Below are positions 35,028 through 46,500 of a stretch of DNA of 64,000 nucleotides, one piece after another. The DNA comes from Amaurobius ferox (taxonomy: Eukaryota; Arthropoda; Arachnida; Araneae; Amaurobiidae): the NCBI GenBank assembly GCA_951213105.1, contig OX578146.1, positions 111,660,427 through 111,724,426 on the forward strand. Reading direction: 5' to 3'. Both the position numbers and the translations under genes were made by a program. Numbering within the stretch: position 1 is the stretch's first letter; every line of letters starts with the position of its first letter. The notes under the pieces were generated by a model, which saw only the letters and a program-made list of their open reading frames with translations, was not told the DNA's origin and did no database searches.

Positions 35028-35110
35028 TTTTTTATATTTAGTTTGAATTCTATCTGGCTATATTTACTGTCAATGCTATCTGGTTATTTATATTCAGACT
35101 AAGAATTCTA
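35028..35110. repeat. ~26-bp minisatellite, right part
   Basis: 'tatatttagtttgaattcta tctggc' at 35032 and two more degenerate units continue the array at 33787-34124. Confidence 0.75.
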
Positions 35111-35489
35111 TTCACTTATATTATGTTCTAGTTTAGAAACGATTTAATCTACTAATTTCGTAAGAAATTATCTAGTTACGGCTTTAAAAGAAAATTTGCA
35201 GTTTCGTTAATATTTTTTAACATCTACTGTACGAAGATAAAATATATAATAGTCTTTAATCACAATTTATTATAATTAGATACTATTAATTCTCTGCAGT
35301 GTGCCACTATGACAACATAACAACTTAACGAGAGAAGATTCAGGATAAGTTACATCTAGGTTACAATCTGTGGCCAGAGTATTTATAAATATATTCGGTA
35401 CTAGTATGTAAGTCTACCATGAGCAGGGAAACTAACACTCTTAAATAACTATGTTGAAGCATTTTTAATAAATTTAATGCTGTATAACA
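35111..35489. other. No gene seen
   Basis: AT-rich; nothing recognised. Confidence 0.35.
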
Positions 35490-36180
35490 ATGTATTACGT
35501 TCAGCGTCAAAAATTGGCTTATGTAAATTTAAGTGTGCAATTTTTCAGCCTTTATGTTATCATTCTTTATGACTCTCCCTCAGCCATTCAGGCAATTGCT
35601 AATACACCCGACTCAGAAGGAATTTGGAGTTTCAAATCGAATTTGGAATTTTTTACATCTATTTGCAAAATGGTTGTCCTAGAGTGAGGATGTCAGCTCA
35701 CTGTGAGATGACAGTCAATGAGATAGCTTATCAACTCGCCAAAAAGGGTAAGAGAATTTTGCAATCATATCAAAGAAACATTCCATTCGTATCAGCTAAG
35801 AGAATAATTAAAAATATTACGGGAAATAAATACGAAAAGGCGAGAGAATAAATCAAGAATAAAATATGGAAGGGCTCAATCTTTAAGATCTCTAATGCAT
35901 CTAGATCTGTAACAATTGCAGCTTTCAGGCTGGAGACGGGACGCAATTGCCTTGACAAGAATTTACATAGAATAAGGATTTACAGCAATCATCCAAATGG
36001 TGTTTAGTGTATCTCAGAATATTGTAATGGATGCTGAACATTTAATTATTTGCACTGCATTACTTATACATCTGTTACTGCCAGACGAGAGAACTGAAGC
36101 TGTCAACTACAGGCTTAATTTTTGTAGTTATCAACTTTCCCTTTTATTTATTTTTGTAGCTGTTTTCTTTGTTACTATTG
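35490..36180 (+). pseudogene. RNase H / C-terminal relic of a non-LTR retrotransposon
   Basis: Shifted frames on one strand read, in order, ILYDSPSAIQAIANTPDSEG (an RNase H DSxxAI motif), VNEIAYQLAKKGKRILQ (the NExAD..AK motif with Asp replaced by Tyr), AAFRLETGRNCLDKNLHRI and NIVMDAEHLIICTALL, the order found downstream of RNase H in I/R1-like elements. Several frame breaks make it a pseudogene. It is unlike the RNase H at 6.4-6.8 kb, so it represents a different element. Confidence 0.6.
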
Positions 36181-36224
36181 TCTATTACAACATCATGCTC
36201 CCATACATCATACATCTTGGTAAT

Positions 36225-36460
36225 ACACCACAACCCCATACATCATATAGAGTACTTTTACAATAAAAAAGGCCAAGCTCATGGACGATATCAATAGACG
36301 TTCTGATCGCATTAATGCATTTTAGTAATACACCACATTCTCATACATCATATAGATGACTCTATATGAGGTATGGAGGCTGTGGTGCATTACCACGTAC
36401 TTTTGCAATAAAAAAGGCCGAGCTTATGGAGAGTGTGAATAGAAGTTTTGATCGTATCCA
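36225..36460. repeat. 145-bp tandem pair with an internal hairpin
   Basis: GTACTTTTACAATAAAAAAG at 36252 recurs as GTACTTTTGCAATAAAAAAG at 36397, followed by similar sequence. Between them, 36325-36393 is an imperfect inverted repeat (GTAATACACCACA ... TGTGGTGCATTAC). It lies just downstream of the RNase H relic and may be its 3' UTR. Confidence 0.65.
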
Positions 36461-37479
36461 TCTTTTGTCTGCATTCGGGGGAAAATTTTCCAAAATGGGA
36501 CTCCGTTAGGTTTTGTCCCAAGGTTGCTACTAAAAATGTGCAGATATTAAACCTTCTAAGTAACCTGAAGAAGGGCTTTTCGAGGGTTTATACAAATAAA
36601 ACCAGGGGAGGGGGAATTGAAAGTTTTTTGTTAGGTTTTATTCAGTAGTCGATAATATACGTGTGCAGAAATTCAGTTTCTAGTTCATCGGGGTATTCTG
36701 TAGGATCTGGAATAATTTTTTGAACCCCTATTTTCTCCACCCCTAGGGAGAAGGAATTGAAAATTTGAACCTAAGTGTGTTTTATTCTTCTGAGTCTCCG
36801 ATGGTGGACGGAGGAGACTTCTGGAGTGTCTGAAAGACACAAACACGTCAGACATTTATTAATATGAATGTTTATTTCCCATGCTTTACTAACAGATAAA
36901 AATATATGATTGAACTTGGAACACTCAGGTAACACTATCCATAGGCCGATTTCGGGCTTATTATGTTCTCGTCAGCATAAAATAACCATTATCTGCAAAG
37001 TCAGCAATAAACTTGCTATAAACTCAATGAGTAAAAACTAGCAATTCCGTCCTCCACCGGAGCCAGCATCCATTTTTTGAAGGATTAAGAATCTGTTAAT
37101 ATTTTTTACTAATTTGTAGAAGGACTGAAATTGTCATTTCCTATAAAAGTTCGTAAAATGCGTAGCTTATAGCAAGTTTCTTGCGGTCATTGCATGTAAC
37201 CACTATTTCACAAACGCATAATAAACGCAAAACCGGTCCATGAATACTGTTATCTGCAAAAGGAGTGTCTTCCAAATTTTTGGAAGTGCTTTTTTAAAGC
37301 AGTTTTTGTGGTTATGATTGAACGTCTTATCTACAAAGAATTAAAGTTATCACATTTCCAGAGATATGATGCTTATTAGCCCTCTACATTACATCTATCC
37401 TCTTAACGAGTCTTTGATTACAAATTATTTTAATATTGAAAAAGATTTACTCTAGATACCTTGCGAGATTGGAACTATC
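36461..37479. other. No gene seen
   Basis: Short frames only; 'ccgatttcgggcttattatg' near 36942 and a few runs of G at 36605-36612. No structure recognised. Confidence 0.35.
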
Positions 37480-37482
37480 TAC

Positions 37483-37909
37483 CCCCAGTTAAGACTCCTA
37501 AATATACAAGCTGACGCCACCGCCATTTTGAATCCACCCAGTACAGTTAGTTGTTGTTTGCCTGCACTATTTCAATGGCGCGCTCATGCGACATGGTTGG
37601 CATTTGATACGTAATTTAGCTGTAGCATAGGTGCTTCTACTGTCAAAAATGGTGCCAACCATCAGTGAGGTAGTAGTAAAATACATAGTACCGGGGCACT
37701 TTACAAACTGCATTACAATGACATAAAGTACTAAATACGTTAAGCTACGCAATATGGTGTTAACATTATTAGTTGTTAACATTAGTTGTTAACATTGTTG
37801 TTAACATTATTATTATTAATATTATTATTATTTTTAATATTATTATTATTATTATTATAATTATTATTACTATTATAATAATAATTATTATTATGATTAC
37901 TATTATAAA

Positions 37910-37999
<90 letters not shown>

Positions 38000-38035
38000 T
38001 ATTATTACTATTATTATTATTATTATTATTATTAC

Positions 38036-38077
<42 letters not shown>

Positions 38078-38110
38078 TATTATTACTATTATTATTATTA
38101 TTATTATTAC

Positions 38111-38164
<54 letters not shown>

Positions 38165-38277
38165 TATTATTATTATTATTATTATTACTATTATTATTAT
38201 TATTATTATTATTACTATTATTATTATTATTATTATTATTACTATTACTATTATAATTATTATTATTACTATTATAA

Positions 38278-38308
<31 letters not shown>

Positions 38309-38997
38309 TATAATTATTATTAATATTATTACTATTATAATTATTATTATTATTACTATTATAATTATTATTAATATTATTATAATTATTATTAATATTA
38401 TTATAATTATTATTAATATTATTATAATTATTATAATTATTATTAATATTATTATAATTATTATTATTATTACTATTATAATTATTATTAATATTATTAT
38501 AATTATTATTAATATTATTATAATTATTATTAATATTATTATAATTATTATTATTATTATTATTACTATTATAATTATTATTAATATTATTATAATTATT
38601 ATTATTATCATTATAATAATTATTATTATTATTGTTACTATTATAATTATTATTAATATTATTATAATTATTATTATTATCATTATAATAATTATTATTA
38701 TTATTATTACTATTATAATTATTATTGATATTATTATAATAATTATTATTATTATTATTATTACTATTATATTTATTATCAATATTATTATTGTTATTAT
38801 TATTATGAGTACTATTATAATTGTATTATTTTTAGTACTATTATAATTATTATCCATATTATTATTATTATTATTATCATTACTATTATAATTTTATTAT
38901 AATTATTATCAGTATTATTATTATCAATATTATTATTATTACCACTACTACTATAATTATTGTTATTATTATCATTACTATAATTATTGTTACTATT

Positions 38998-39028
<31 letters not shown>

Positions 39029-39460
39029 CATTATTTTGTGCTCCGTGTTGACAAGTCGAAGGCAGTGCGGAAGCATTGTTTTGTCTCAAGTGTCTCCCAA
39101 TAAAATATATTATTATCTTGTTGTTATACAACAGGGAGTCATTGTGCTATGCTAGGTTTTTGTTTAGATAGGCACATCATAAATTTCATGCTAAATAAAT
39201 GAAAATTTAAATACTTTACTGTCATTTTGTGGGAGCGATACTCGTCCTGATTACATATAAAGGTACCGGAGCGACGCTCTGGTAAGATTGCAGCAAGACC
39301 AATCATTCAAGAAAATTGTCTAGAATGTTCAAATTTCTTTAAAATCCAGAGAAAAGAACGACAAATAACCCTCTTTCCCCCAAGCACCGCCATGGCTTCA
39401 ACTGGGAGTAAAGATGGCCGCTGTTGAGCCAGCTTGTATATTTAGGAGTCTTACCCCAAG
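37483..39460. mobile_element. Possible TIR element whose interior is an expanded ATT microsatellite
   Basis: AAGACTCCTAAATATACAAG at about 37491-37510 (followed by ctgacgccaccgccatttt) is the inverted counterpart of 39407-39457, which reads 'gatggccgctgttgagccag' then CTTGTATATTTAGGAGTCTT. Terminal inverted similarity covers about 45 bp with a few mismatches. No transposase is visible, and a target duplication was not identified. Confidence 0.5.
37797..39030. repeat. ATT/AAT microsatellite, ~1.2 kb
   Basis: Almost pure ATT with interspersed ACT and AAT triplets, including higher-order phrases such as 'attataattattattaatatt'. It keeps triplet phase for over a kilobase, producing spurious poly-Ile frames of 357 and 362 codons on the two strands. 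These are not genes. Confidence 0.95.
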
Positions 39461-39462
39461 TT

Positions 39463-39690
39463 ATTAAACTCCTTCCTCTTCCAAAGCGAGCTAGCTCTTT
39501 TTAATAGAAAATCGATTCGACACCGCACTTTCTAGATATAAACTTATCGGATTTCCGAGGGAGTTGGATCTTTTTCTGGGCTTTTTGTTTAAAGCAGGGC
39601 AACACTGGATTTTTTTTCTGATATTAATGGTGCAAATTAGCTACTGAAACGATTTTGAAAGGTGCTATAAGTACTGCAATGTAAAAATGC
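39463..39690 (+). repeat. Interspersed repeat family E, copy 3
   Basis: Contains 'ctctttttaatagaaaatcg attcgac', 'aacttatcggatttccgagg gagttggatctttttc' and 'ttgaaaggtgctataagtac tgcaatgta', collinear with copies 1 and 2. Confidence 0.7.
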
Positions 39691-39944
39691 TAATATTATA
39701 TATTAAATAGGTGTTATTTAAAAAATTAACTTTCTTGGTTCATATTAAATTGCGATAACATTAGTTATGGATTAAATGCATGCATATTACTTTTGCAAAT
39801 TGCTTTTAGTTTTTTTTTACTTTCCCTTTATACATAGTACAATGAGTTTCAAAATGAGTCATCGGATTTCAAATTACTGTATTTTTAAAACTTTAATACA
39901 CAGAGTGACAATTAATACATGAATTTTAAGGTGAAATGTCCAAA

Positions 39945-40201
39945 TTTTATTTACAAGTGCTCAATATGTTTCCCGTTAGTTACAGGCGATATGCAAGTTA
40001 CAGATGATATGCAGGCCGTTGTCAAGGCAATATTCAAGTTCTTGCCAAATACGCTTCTTCATATCTGTGGTAACTGTCTCCAAAGCGCCAGAAACGTGTT
40101 GTCTGATTTCATGAATTTCTTGTGGGCAGAGGTGACACAAAGACATGATATTTTGCATATTCCCAAAGGAAGAAATCTCATAGTGTAAAATGCAGAGACC
40201 T
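39945..40201 (-). pseudogene. C-terminal fragment of a DDE (IS630/Tc1-mariner-type) transposase
   Basis: The minus strand reads LCPQEIHEIRQHVSGALETV then RIWQELEYCLDNGLHI, and in a shifted frame NGKHIEHL followed by a stop. The pattern 'P....ELR.RI..A....... ...VW.E..YRLD......G.HIEHL' is the C terminus I know from such arthropod transposases. Only the tail is present; it is interrupted at 40212 by a SINE fragment. Confidence 0.6.
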
Positions 40202-40211
40202 GGGATCCCAG

Positions 40212-40287
40212 ATGTTGTTGTTGTTGAGACCCAGACCATCCGACCTACCAGAAACGTGTAAGGTAACTGTTTGGATGGTCGGGAAGA
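40212..40287 (-). mobile_element. 5'-truncated tRNA-SINE copy (3' tail only)
   Basis: Carries only the (AAC)n tail and the last ~65 bp of the SINE body (CCGACCATCC..., here with GACCATCCGACCTACCAGAA on the plus strand). Flanked by GGATCCCAG at 40203-40211 and 40288-40296, a perfect 9-bp duplication. Confidence 0.75.
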
Positions 40288-40305
40288 GGATCCCAGCTGT
40301 GTAAG

Positions 40306-40353
40306 ACAAAGTCATCAGGCCCACTGAGACCCATCCAACCCTGATGACTTTGT
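40306..40353. repeat. Perfect 14-bp inverted repeat
   Basis: ACAAAGTCATCAGG (40306-40319) and CCTGATGACTTTGT (40340-40353) with a 20-bp loop. Confidence 0.85.
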
Positions 40354-40590
40354 GTTACATAGCTAAACCTGATTACATTTTGTGACAGTGGCTTTGTGGA
40401 ACTGTGTTTGGGCAAGAAGTTGCATATCTCCTTTACATTTCACGTGTAAATAAAGGAAAGCATTTTGATCACTTGTAAATATACTTGGATATTTTCCCTT
40501 TATATGCATGTATTAATTGTCCCTCTGTTTGTTTAGGTTTTAAAAACACAATATTTTGAAATCGGGTTATTCTTTTCTAAACACCCTGTA

Positions 40591-41205
40591 TAATACATGG
40601 AGGAAGTATTGACTCGGGGTGGAAAATTCGTAGTTCAAACATACCTGAACCCGAATAGAACGTTTCTAAAGCGATGTCTGTAAGTACGTATGTTAATATG
40701 TGTGTCTGTATGTATGTTAGTGTGTGTGTCCGTGAGACTGTGTATGCGATGTCTCATGAACGAATGGAACGTTTCGAACAAAATTTGGTACGATTATTAC
40801 AATCAGTGAATGCTGTAACGCCATTGCATTTTAAATGTAATCGAATGTTCCTGATTTTCGAATGAAATTTAGACAAAATCGTTAAAAGTCAATCATTAAT
40901 AGTGTTAAACAATCATTTCCTGCGTAATTTTTCATTGCAAAGCAAATGCCACAAATTTTAAAGCTCTATCAAGAACCGTTCTCGAGATATTTGACGTTCT
41001 TTAAATAAATTTAAAAAAAATAATTACATACAATTAAATAGGTGGTAGCTATTGTGGAATAGGTTACCTTTCCATACACAATGCCATTCAAGAGAGAAAA
41101 TCATCTCAGATGTTTGTATTTTGACGTGCAATTCGTTGAAATCTATTTTATTGCTTGTCTATCCATCTGTAATATTTTGCGATAAATTTGACGATAACTT
41201 GACAA
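40591..41205 (-). mobile_element. Decayed HINE-like relative (A/B superfamily)
   Basis: In the order of a minus-strand copy: 'gaggaagtattgactcgggg' , 'gcgatgtctgtaagtacg', a GT-rich tract, 'cgaacaaaatttggtacgat', and 'accgttctcgagatatttga' at 40975. Much more diverged than the B copies. B7 starts at 41211 in the opposite orientation. Confidence 0.65.
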
Positions 41206-41210
41206 AAAAA

Positions 41211-42171
41211 ATCTGATGTGGGCAACACATGACTTTCCTTATATAATGTAATGAATTTACAATTTTTACAGTAAAAAAATAGGATTTTCTTATAGTAGAT
41301 ACTAATATTATTTCCAAGTTGTTGAAGTTTCGACAATTAGTCGTCATTTTTATTGATTTAGCGTCATTTTTATCCATTTGGCGAGATTTTCGTTAATTTG
41401 GCAACATTTCAAAAAGTCACTAAGTTGGCGACATTCCGCCAAATTCGTCGCCAAGCGTTATGGACGAAGAAATAAGTTGTTCTTACAGCAGATAAATGAC
41501 TATTGGCGTTCAAATACAAAAGTATTACTCAAAGTATATTTTTTCATGAATGGAACGAGCTAGATCCACGAGAATGATGTCACCCAATTTATACCATGGT
41601 ATTACATATGAAGAGTGAACATGTTTCTCAAGAGTAAATATTATTTTTTCATTTTATATGACTTTTTAATATTTTTTTTCATTTTATATGACTTTTTAAT
41701 ATTTTTTTTGAAAAATGTGTAATATCTCGAGAACGGTTCATGTTAGCGTTCTAAAATTTATGTTAATCATTTTCTAATGAAAAATTACATAAGAAATGTC
41801 TATTTGCGTAACTTTATTAGTGGTTTTGATTTTATGACGATTTTTTCAACATTTTATTCGAAAATTTAGGGGGTTCTGAACATTCGATTACGTATAAAAA
41901 CAATAGGCTTCCAGTGTTTACGGATTGTGATTTTTGTACCAAATTTGGTTCGAATCGGTCCATTCGTTTGTCAGTTATCATCTCCACAGACTCACTGACA
42001 CACACACTCACACACTCATACTTTCACACACACACGCACAGACATCACTTCAAAAATGTTTGATTCGTGATCAGGGATGCTTGAAACGTACTCTCCCGTC
42101 GAAAACTCGATTTCGAATTTTCGAGCCCGTCACAATACTTTCCTTATACATTATGTATATAGGGAAAGTAA
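41211..42171 (+). mobile_element. Family B HINE-like element, copy B7
   Basis: 5' ATCTGATGTGGGCAACACAT, centre TTGGCGACATTCCGCCAAAT, a 38-bp local duplication (catttt atatgactttttaatatttt near 41649 and 41682), ATATCTCGAGAACGGTTCAT, an interrupted CA tract, and the 3' hairpin ending AGGGAAAGTAA. The sequence just beyond (42176-42300) again has GCCAAAT words. Confidence 0.85.
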
Positions 42172-43490
42172 TATCATCAACTTGGCGCATTTTTGAAAAG
42201 ACGCCAAATCGACGGAAATGTTGCCAAATTGACAGACATGACAGTTAAAAAACGAAAATGACGTCAAATGGATAAATACTCAATATATTGGAAAATAAAG
42301 TTCAATTTATTTGATAATTCCTGTCGCTTTGGGGATATTAATATTCTTAATTCAGATTATAGTGAGTTTCAGGGTTTGTGGGACAGATGCGTTTCATTAG
42401 GGTGTCACAAAGAGTTCTTAATGGGTGATATAGTAATTAGTTTTTGAGAGGGGGTCGTATAAGAATAATCTGTATGACGGGGTTAACGCCTAGTTTCTTA
42501 TACACCCATTTAGTGATGATTCGATGATTGTCATAGTAGAAACATTTTGTTTTTCCAAATTAAAGAATGAAATTTTAAATACATTATTTACATATTGAAA
42601 ACATTATAATAATTAATAATTTTAGTTTTAAATTGGCTGCAACGCAATCCCTTGATTTTATATAACATAATATAGTTTTTAATGATTATAATTGTTTAAT
42701 ATAACAACTATGCCTAGCTGTATGTCTAAGTTGAATTTACACAGAATAAAGTTTAATTCGGTACTTTGAAATGGTTTGACATATTGTCACTCAGAAAATC
42801 ATCGTCCAATATTAATGTACAATTCAGTGCTAAAAACATTGTACGATAGATCTTGTACATCCTTATTAAGCTGAGAAAGAAGCAAAGTTATTGCATTTTG
42901 TAGAAACAGTCATGTACTGCTCACATCACACTTCTTTCTATATTAATAAAAGGAAGAATATGTCTGTTTGTTTATTTGTCTGATGCCGCAGGGCTTACTG
43001 GTCTGACTTACAGGTTTCAGGTTTGGCACACAGTAGCATCTATAGCTAAACTGATGCACCCTGAAGCCCTTTTTCCGAATTTTAATTATATATTTTTAAT
43101 TTAATTCTAAATCGTTTTTCAAAGTGCTCAAATCGATCATTTATTGCCAATAGTAAAGATAATATTCTTTCCCCAGCGCGTGTCCTTATAACATGTGACA
43201 ACTCAAAAGTATGATAACCATTTATGTAAGATAGTTAAAAGTGAGTCCAATATTCAATTTCATTTCTATATATATTTAACGTGTAGCAACGCAAAATGTG
43301 GTATTTGGAGGTGTTTGACTTCTATTTTTTCAGCCTTATTTTTGTAACTGCACATAAAGGAATTTGCACATAAAGGAAGTAGTTTGTTTTGTAGTTTTCT
43401 ATATTGCACTTAAAAGGGCATGGCGTGGCTATGAAACTGTTTATGAAGTTATTGAATTTGATGAATTTCAACCGAAGGAACTGTAGCGAT
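42172..43490. other. No gene; repeat fragments only
   Basis: 42176-42300 has GCCAAATCGACGG / GTTGCCAAATTGAC words similar to the centre of family B. 42905-42935 (cagtcatgtactgctcacat cacac) looks like a decayed 5' end of a minus-strand element. 42960-43080 has a 'ttgtctgatgccgcagggct' stretch typical of diverged repeats. Nothing coding recognised. Confidence 0.4.
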
Positions 43491-43494
43491 AGTG

Positions 43495-44010
43495 CGTCCC
43501 TAGGCCCGAGGAGCCAGGGACCTAGTGCCAGGGACCTAAGACCTAGGCCAGGAACCAGGGACCTAGTGCTTACAAGACCGACATTATAAGCTCGGAAAAG
43601 AAGCTAGCTTTTGCTCTAACCTTAAAATGACTGTCTTGTAAGCACTAAGTCCCTGGTTCGAGCCTGGCAACGCACAATCACTCCCTTCCTGCTTGACCAC
43701 GACTGACGTCACGCCCGAGTCGACACGCCTCCCGGCCATCTTCAGCCCCTCAACTGAGTCTCGGATGGGGACCCGTGGGGGTTTTCTGGAATGTCCCCCT
43801 CCTCGCCGAAATTCGACCCGGGCTCCTCATCAGGTGGGGGAGTGTGTGGCAGCAAAGCCGACTCTGCTCCTGCCAAAAGACATCTGAGCAAAAGATGCTT
43901 GGAACCTGTATCCGAATTTTAAGATCGGAGGAGAAGGTAGCTTTTGCTCTAACCTTATAATGTCGGTCTTGTAAGCACCGGGTCCCTGGTTCTGACCCGG
44001 CGACTCTCAA
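43495..44010. repeat. GC-rich block with three tRNA-Thr-like repeats, two forming a hairpin
   Basis: 'gtcttgtaagcacyrrgtcc ctggttc' occurs at about 43632-43658 and 43965-43992, and inverted at 43553-43580. The first and inverted copies form a ~38-bp stem (43553-43590 with 43621-43658). The words CTTGTAA and GGTTCGAGCC resemble the anticodon loop and B box of a tRNA-Thr. The ~290 bp between the direct copies is markedly GC-rich. A SINE or tRNA-derived repeat is likely; the 135- and 64-codon frames here show no domain. Confidence 0.55.
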
Positions 44011-44179
44011 TTGCCACAGAACTATTGAAATAAGTCTCAGACAAAGAAGAAATACAAAACTTAGAGCCAATTGAATTGTTATTTTCAGAGTCATATCCTT
44101 AAAAATTTCACAGATGCCTAGAACGCAGATGGCTGCGCGGGTACAGCTGTACATCAAAAAGATCTCTGTCAGTGTATAT

Positions 44180-44420
44180 GTGCAGTCTGTAGCGGGAGGG
44201 AAAGCAAAGCGTCGTACGTCCGTGAAGTTTGGTACCTAAGTACTTCAGAACCCGGGACGATGCGCCTCAACGAGAAAATTTTGTTTATTGTAGTTGTTAT
44301 AAGCGCTTGTCAAGTGGCCGTGCAACATTGACTGTTACAACGGGCCATATTTTTAATTCACAATGCGTCGTAATAGGAACGGACATATGTGTAAAATTGT
44401 GCTTACGGTGGATTCGAGTA
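44180..44420. repeat. Repeat related to 57.7-58.1 kb
   Basis: 'cgtcgtacgtccgtgaagtt tggtacctaagtacttcaga' near 44209 matches 58048-58088, and 'cacaatgcgtcgtaatagga ac' near 44360 matches 57728-57750. The two blocks are in a different relative order at the two sites. Confidence 0.5.
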
Positions 44421-44600
44421 CTGAAAAGAGTGACAACATAAAATACATTTTTTTTAAATATCTCCTACCATTTATATATATTCGTACTATTTTACAGAGA
44501 AAGTATTCTTCACCCAAATTTTACAAAAGCGATATTTGGACGGTAAAGCACGTTTCAAGACATTGAAAACATTTACACACTTTATGATAACTATATTTCT

Positions 44601-44861
44601 GGCTCGGTAGCCCGGTGGTTTGCGCGATGGATTTGCACGTTGCCACAACTGCCACCGTGTTCCTGCGGAGTACGATCACGTTAAAGATGTGGGTCCATAA
44701 GTCCTTCCGAGAGGTTGGTGGTAGGGGAAGGAGGGTACGGTCCCTGTGGATGCCTACCCCACTAGGTTCCGGTCTAAATTGGGTGGCACTTCCCGGCCGT
44801 CCAAACGGTTACCTTACACCTTTCTGGTAGGTCGGACGGCGTGGGTCTCAACAACAACAAT
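44601..44861 (+). mobile_element. tRNA-derived SINE
   Basis: Head GGCTCGGTAGCCCGGTGGTT, then the common body (GTTCCTGCGGAGTACGATCA, GAGAGGTTGGTGG, CTTCCCGGCCGTCCAAACGG) and an (AAC)n tail. Shorter around the B box than the 21.0-kb copy and without a 5S part. Target duplication not clear. Confidence 0.8.
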
Positions 44862-45570
44862 TTATAAAAAATATTTTTTTCTTTCGAAAAGATGTGTGTT
44901 TGTGTGTATGTCTGTCTGGCATGTGGACATGATTTCCTATGGAAGCGACTCTTTTGGATACTAATGTGACACCCGCGGACATTCTACCCGTAGGTGATTT
45001 AAAAATTGGTTTATTCATGAGATATGTACTATAATAAAAGAAAACACTCTACACTGTTTGCTTAGTCACAACACAAAAGGAAGAATTATTATATCCATTG
45101 TTGTAAAAAAGTTAAAAAGAGTCAAAGATTTAGCTTGACTTTTAGTATTTAATGTCATACACAAAGTAAAGCTCCAGAAATCTGTCTATGCAAAAACATG
45201 TTAATTCTTGAAACAATGATAGTTTAAACTACGTAATAATATTGATATTAATATAGCATATATTAATGCAAATCAGCCAAATTGATTCAATTACTAATAA
45301 TACTAATGGTTAAAATAATACTAATAATACTAATGGTTAAAACTATACTATCTTATTTTGCTATTCATCTATTAATCTGTATATGCTTTCATCTGTCACA
45401 GATCCATTTTAAAAATGCAAGTGAATGATTTTAGATAATAACCAAAGTAGTGCAGAGTAAATAAAATACCTATTGTAGCTATTTTTTCAAGTGTTTATTA
45501 AGAATAATATTGTTTACGCCAAATGACGATATAAATTATTTGATGCTAATTTCAACTAATTTTTATTAAT
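44862..45570. other. No gene seen
   Basis: AT-rich; a small repeat 'ataatactaatggttaaaa' occurs at about 45298 and 45325. Confidence 0.4.
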
Positions 45571-46500
45571 TTCTTTCCTTATATACATAATGTATAAGGA
45601 AAGTGTTGTGACGGGATCGAAAATTCGAATTCGAGTTTTTGACGGTAAAGCACTTTTCAAGCATCCCTGATCACGAATCGAACATTTTGGAGATGTTGTC
45701 TGTGTGTGTGTGTGTCAGTAAATCTGTGTGTGTGTCTGTGAGTCTGTGGAGACGATATCTCACGAACGAATGGAGCGATTCGAATAAAATTTGACACAAA
45801 AATTACAATCCGTGAATACTGGAAACCTATTGTTTCTAAACGCAATCGAATGTCGAGAACCCCCTAAATTTTTGAGTGAAATTTTGAAAAAATCATCAAA
45901 ATATCAAAACCTTTAATAAAGTTCCGCAAATAGACATTTATTACGTAATTTTCCTTAGAAAACGATTGACATAAACTTTAGAACGTTAGCATGAACCGTT
46001 CTCGAGCTATTCCACATTTTTCAAATAAATTTATCGAAAAATCCCTTAAATTAAAAAATAAATATTAACTGTTGAGAAACATGTTCCCTTTTCATATGTA
46101 ATATCATGTGATAAATTTGGTAACATCATCCTCATGGATCTAGCTCGTTCCATTTATGAGGAAAGATACTTTGAGTAATATTTTTGTATTTGGACGCCAA
46201 TAGTCTTTTATCTGCTATAAGAATAACTTATTTCTCCGTCCATAACGCTTGGCGGGATTTTGGCGGCGAATTTGGCGGAATGTCGCCAACATCGACTTTT
46301 TTAAATGTTGCCAAATTAACGAAAATCTCGCCAAATGGATAAAAATGACGCTAAATGACTGAAAATGAGGAATCATTTACGAAAATTCAATATCTTGAAA
46401 AGAATATAAGTATCTACTATAAGAATAACCTACTTTTTTACTGTAAAGTAGTAAATTCATTGCATTATATAAGAAAAGCCATGTGTTGCCCACATCATCT
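45571..46500 (-). mobile_element. Family B HINE-like element, copy B8
   Basis: Minus strand: hairpin at 45574-45605, GT tracts at 45702-45735, TTCTCGAGCTATTCCAC near 45999, GCCAAAT-rich centre near 46265-46340, and 5' end ...GTTGCCCACATCATCT at 46500, slightly altered from the consensus. Confidence 0.85.

Noticed and set aside
37769..38857. Two overlapping open frames of 357 and 362 codons, one on each strand
   Set aside because: Both are translations of the ATT microsatellite (almost only Ile with Thr, Asn or Val). No gene signal.
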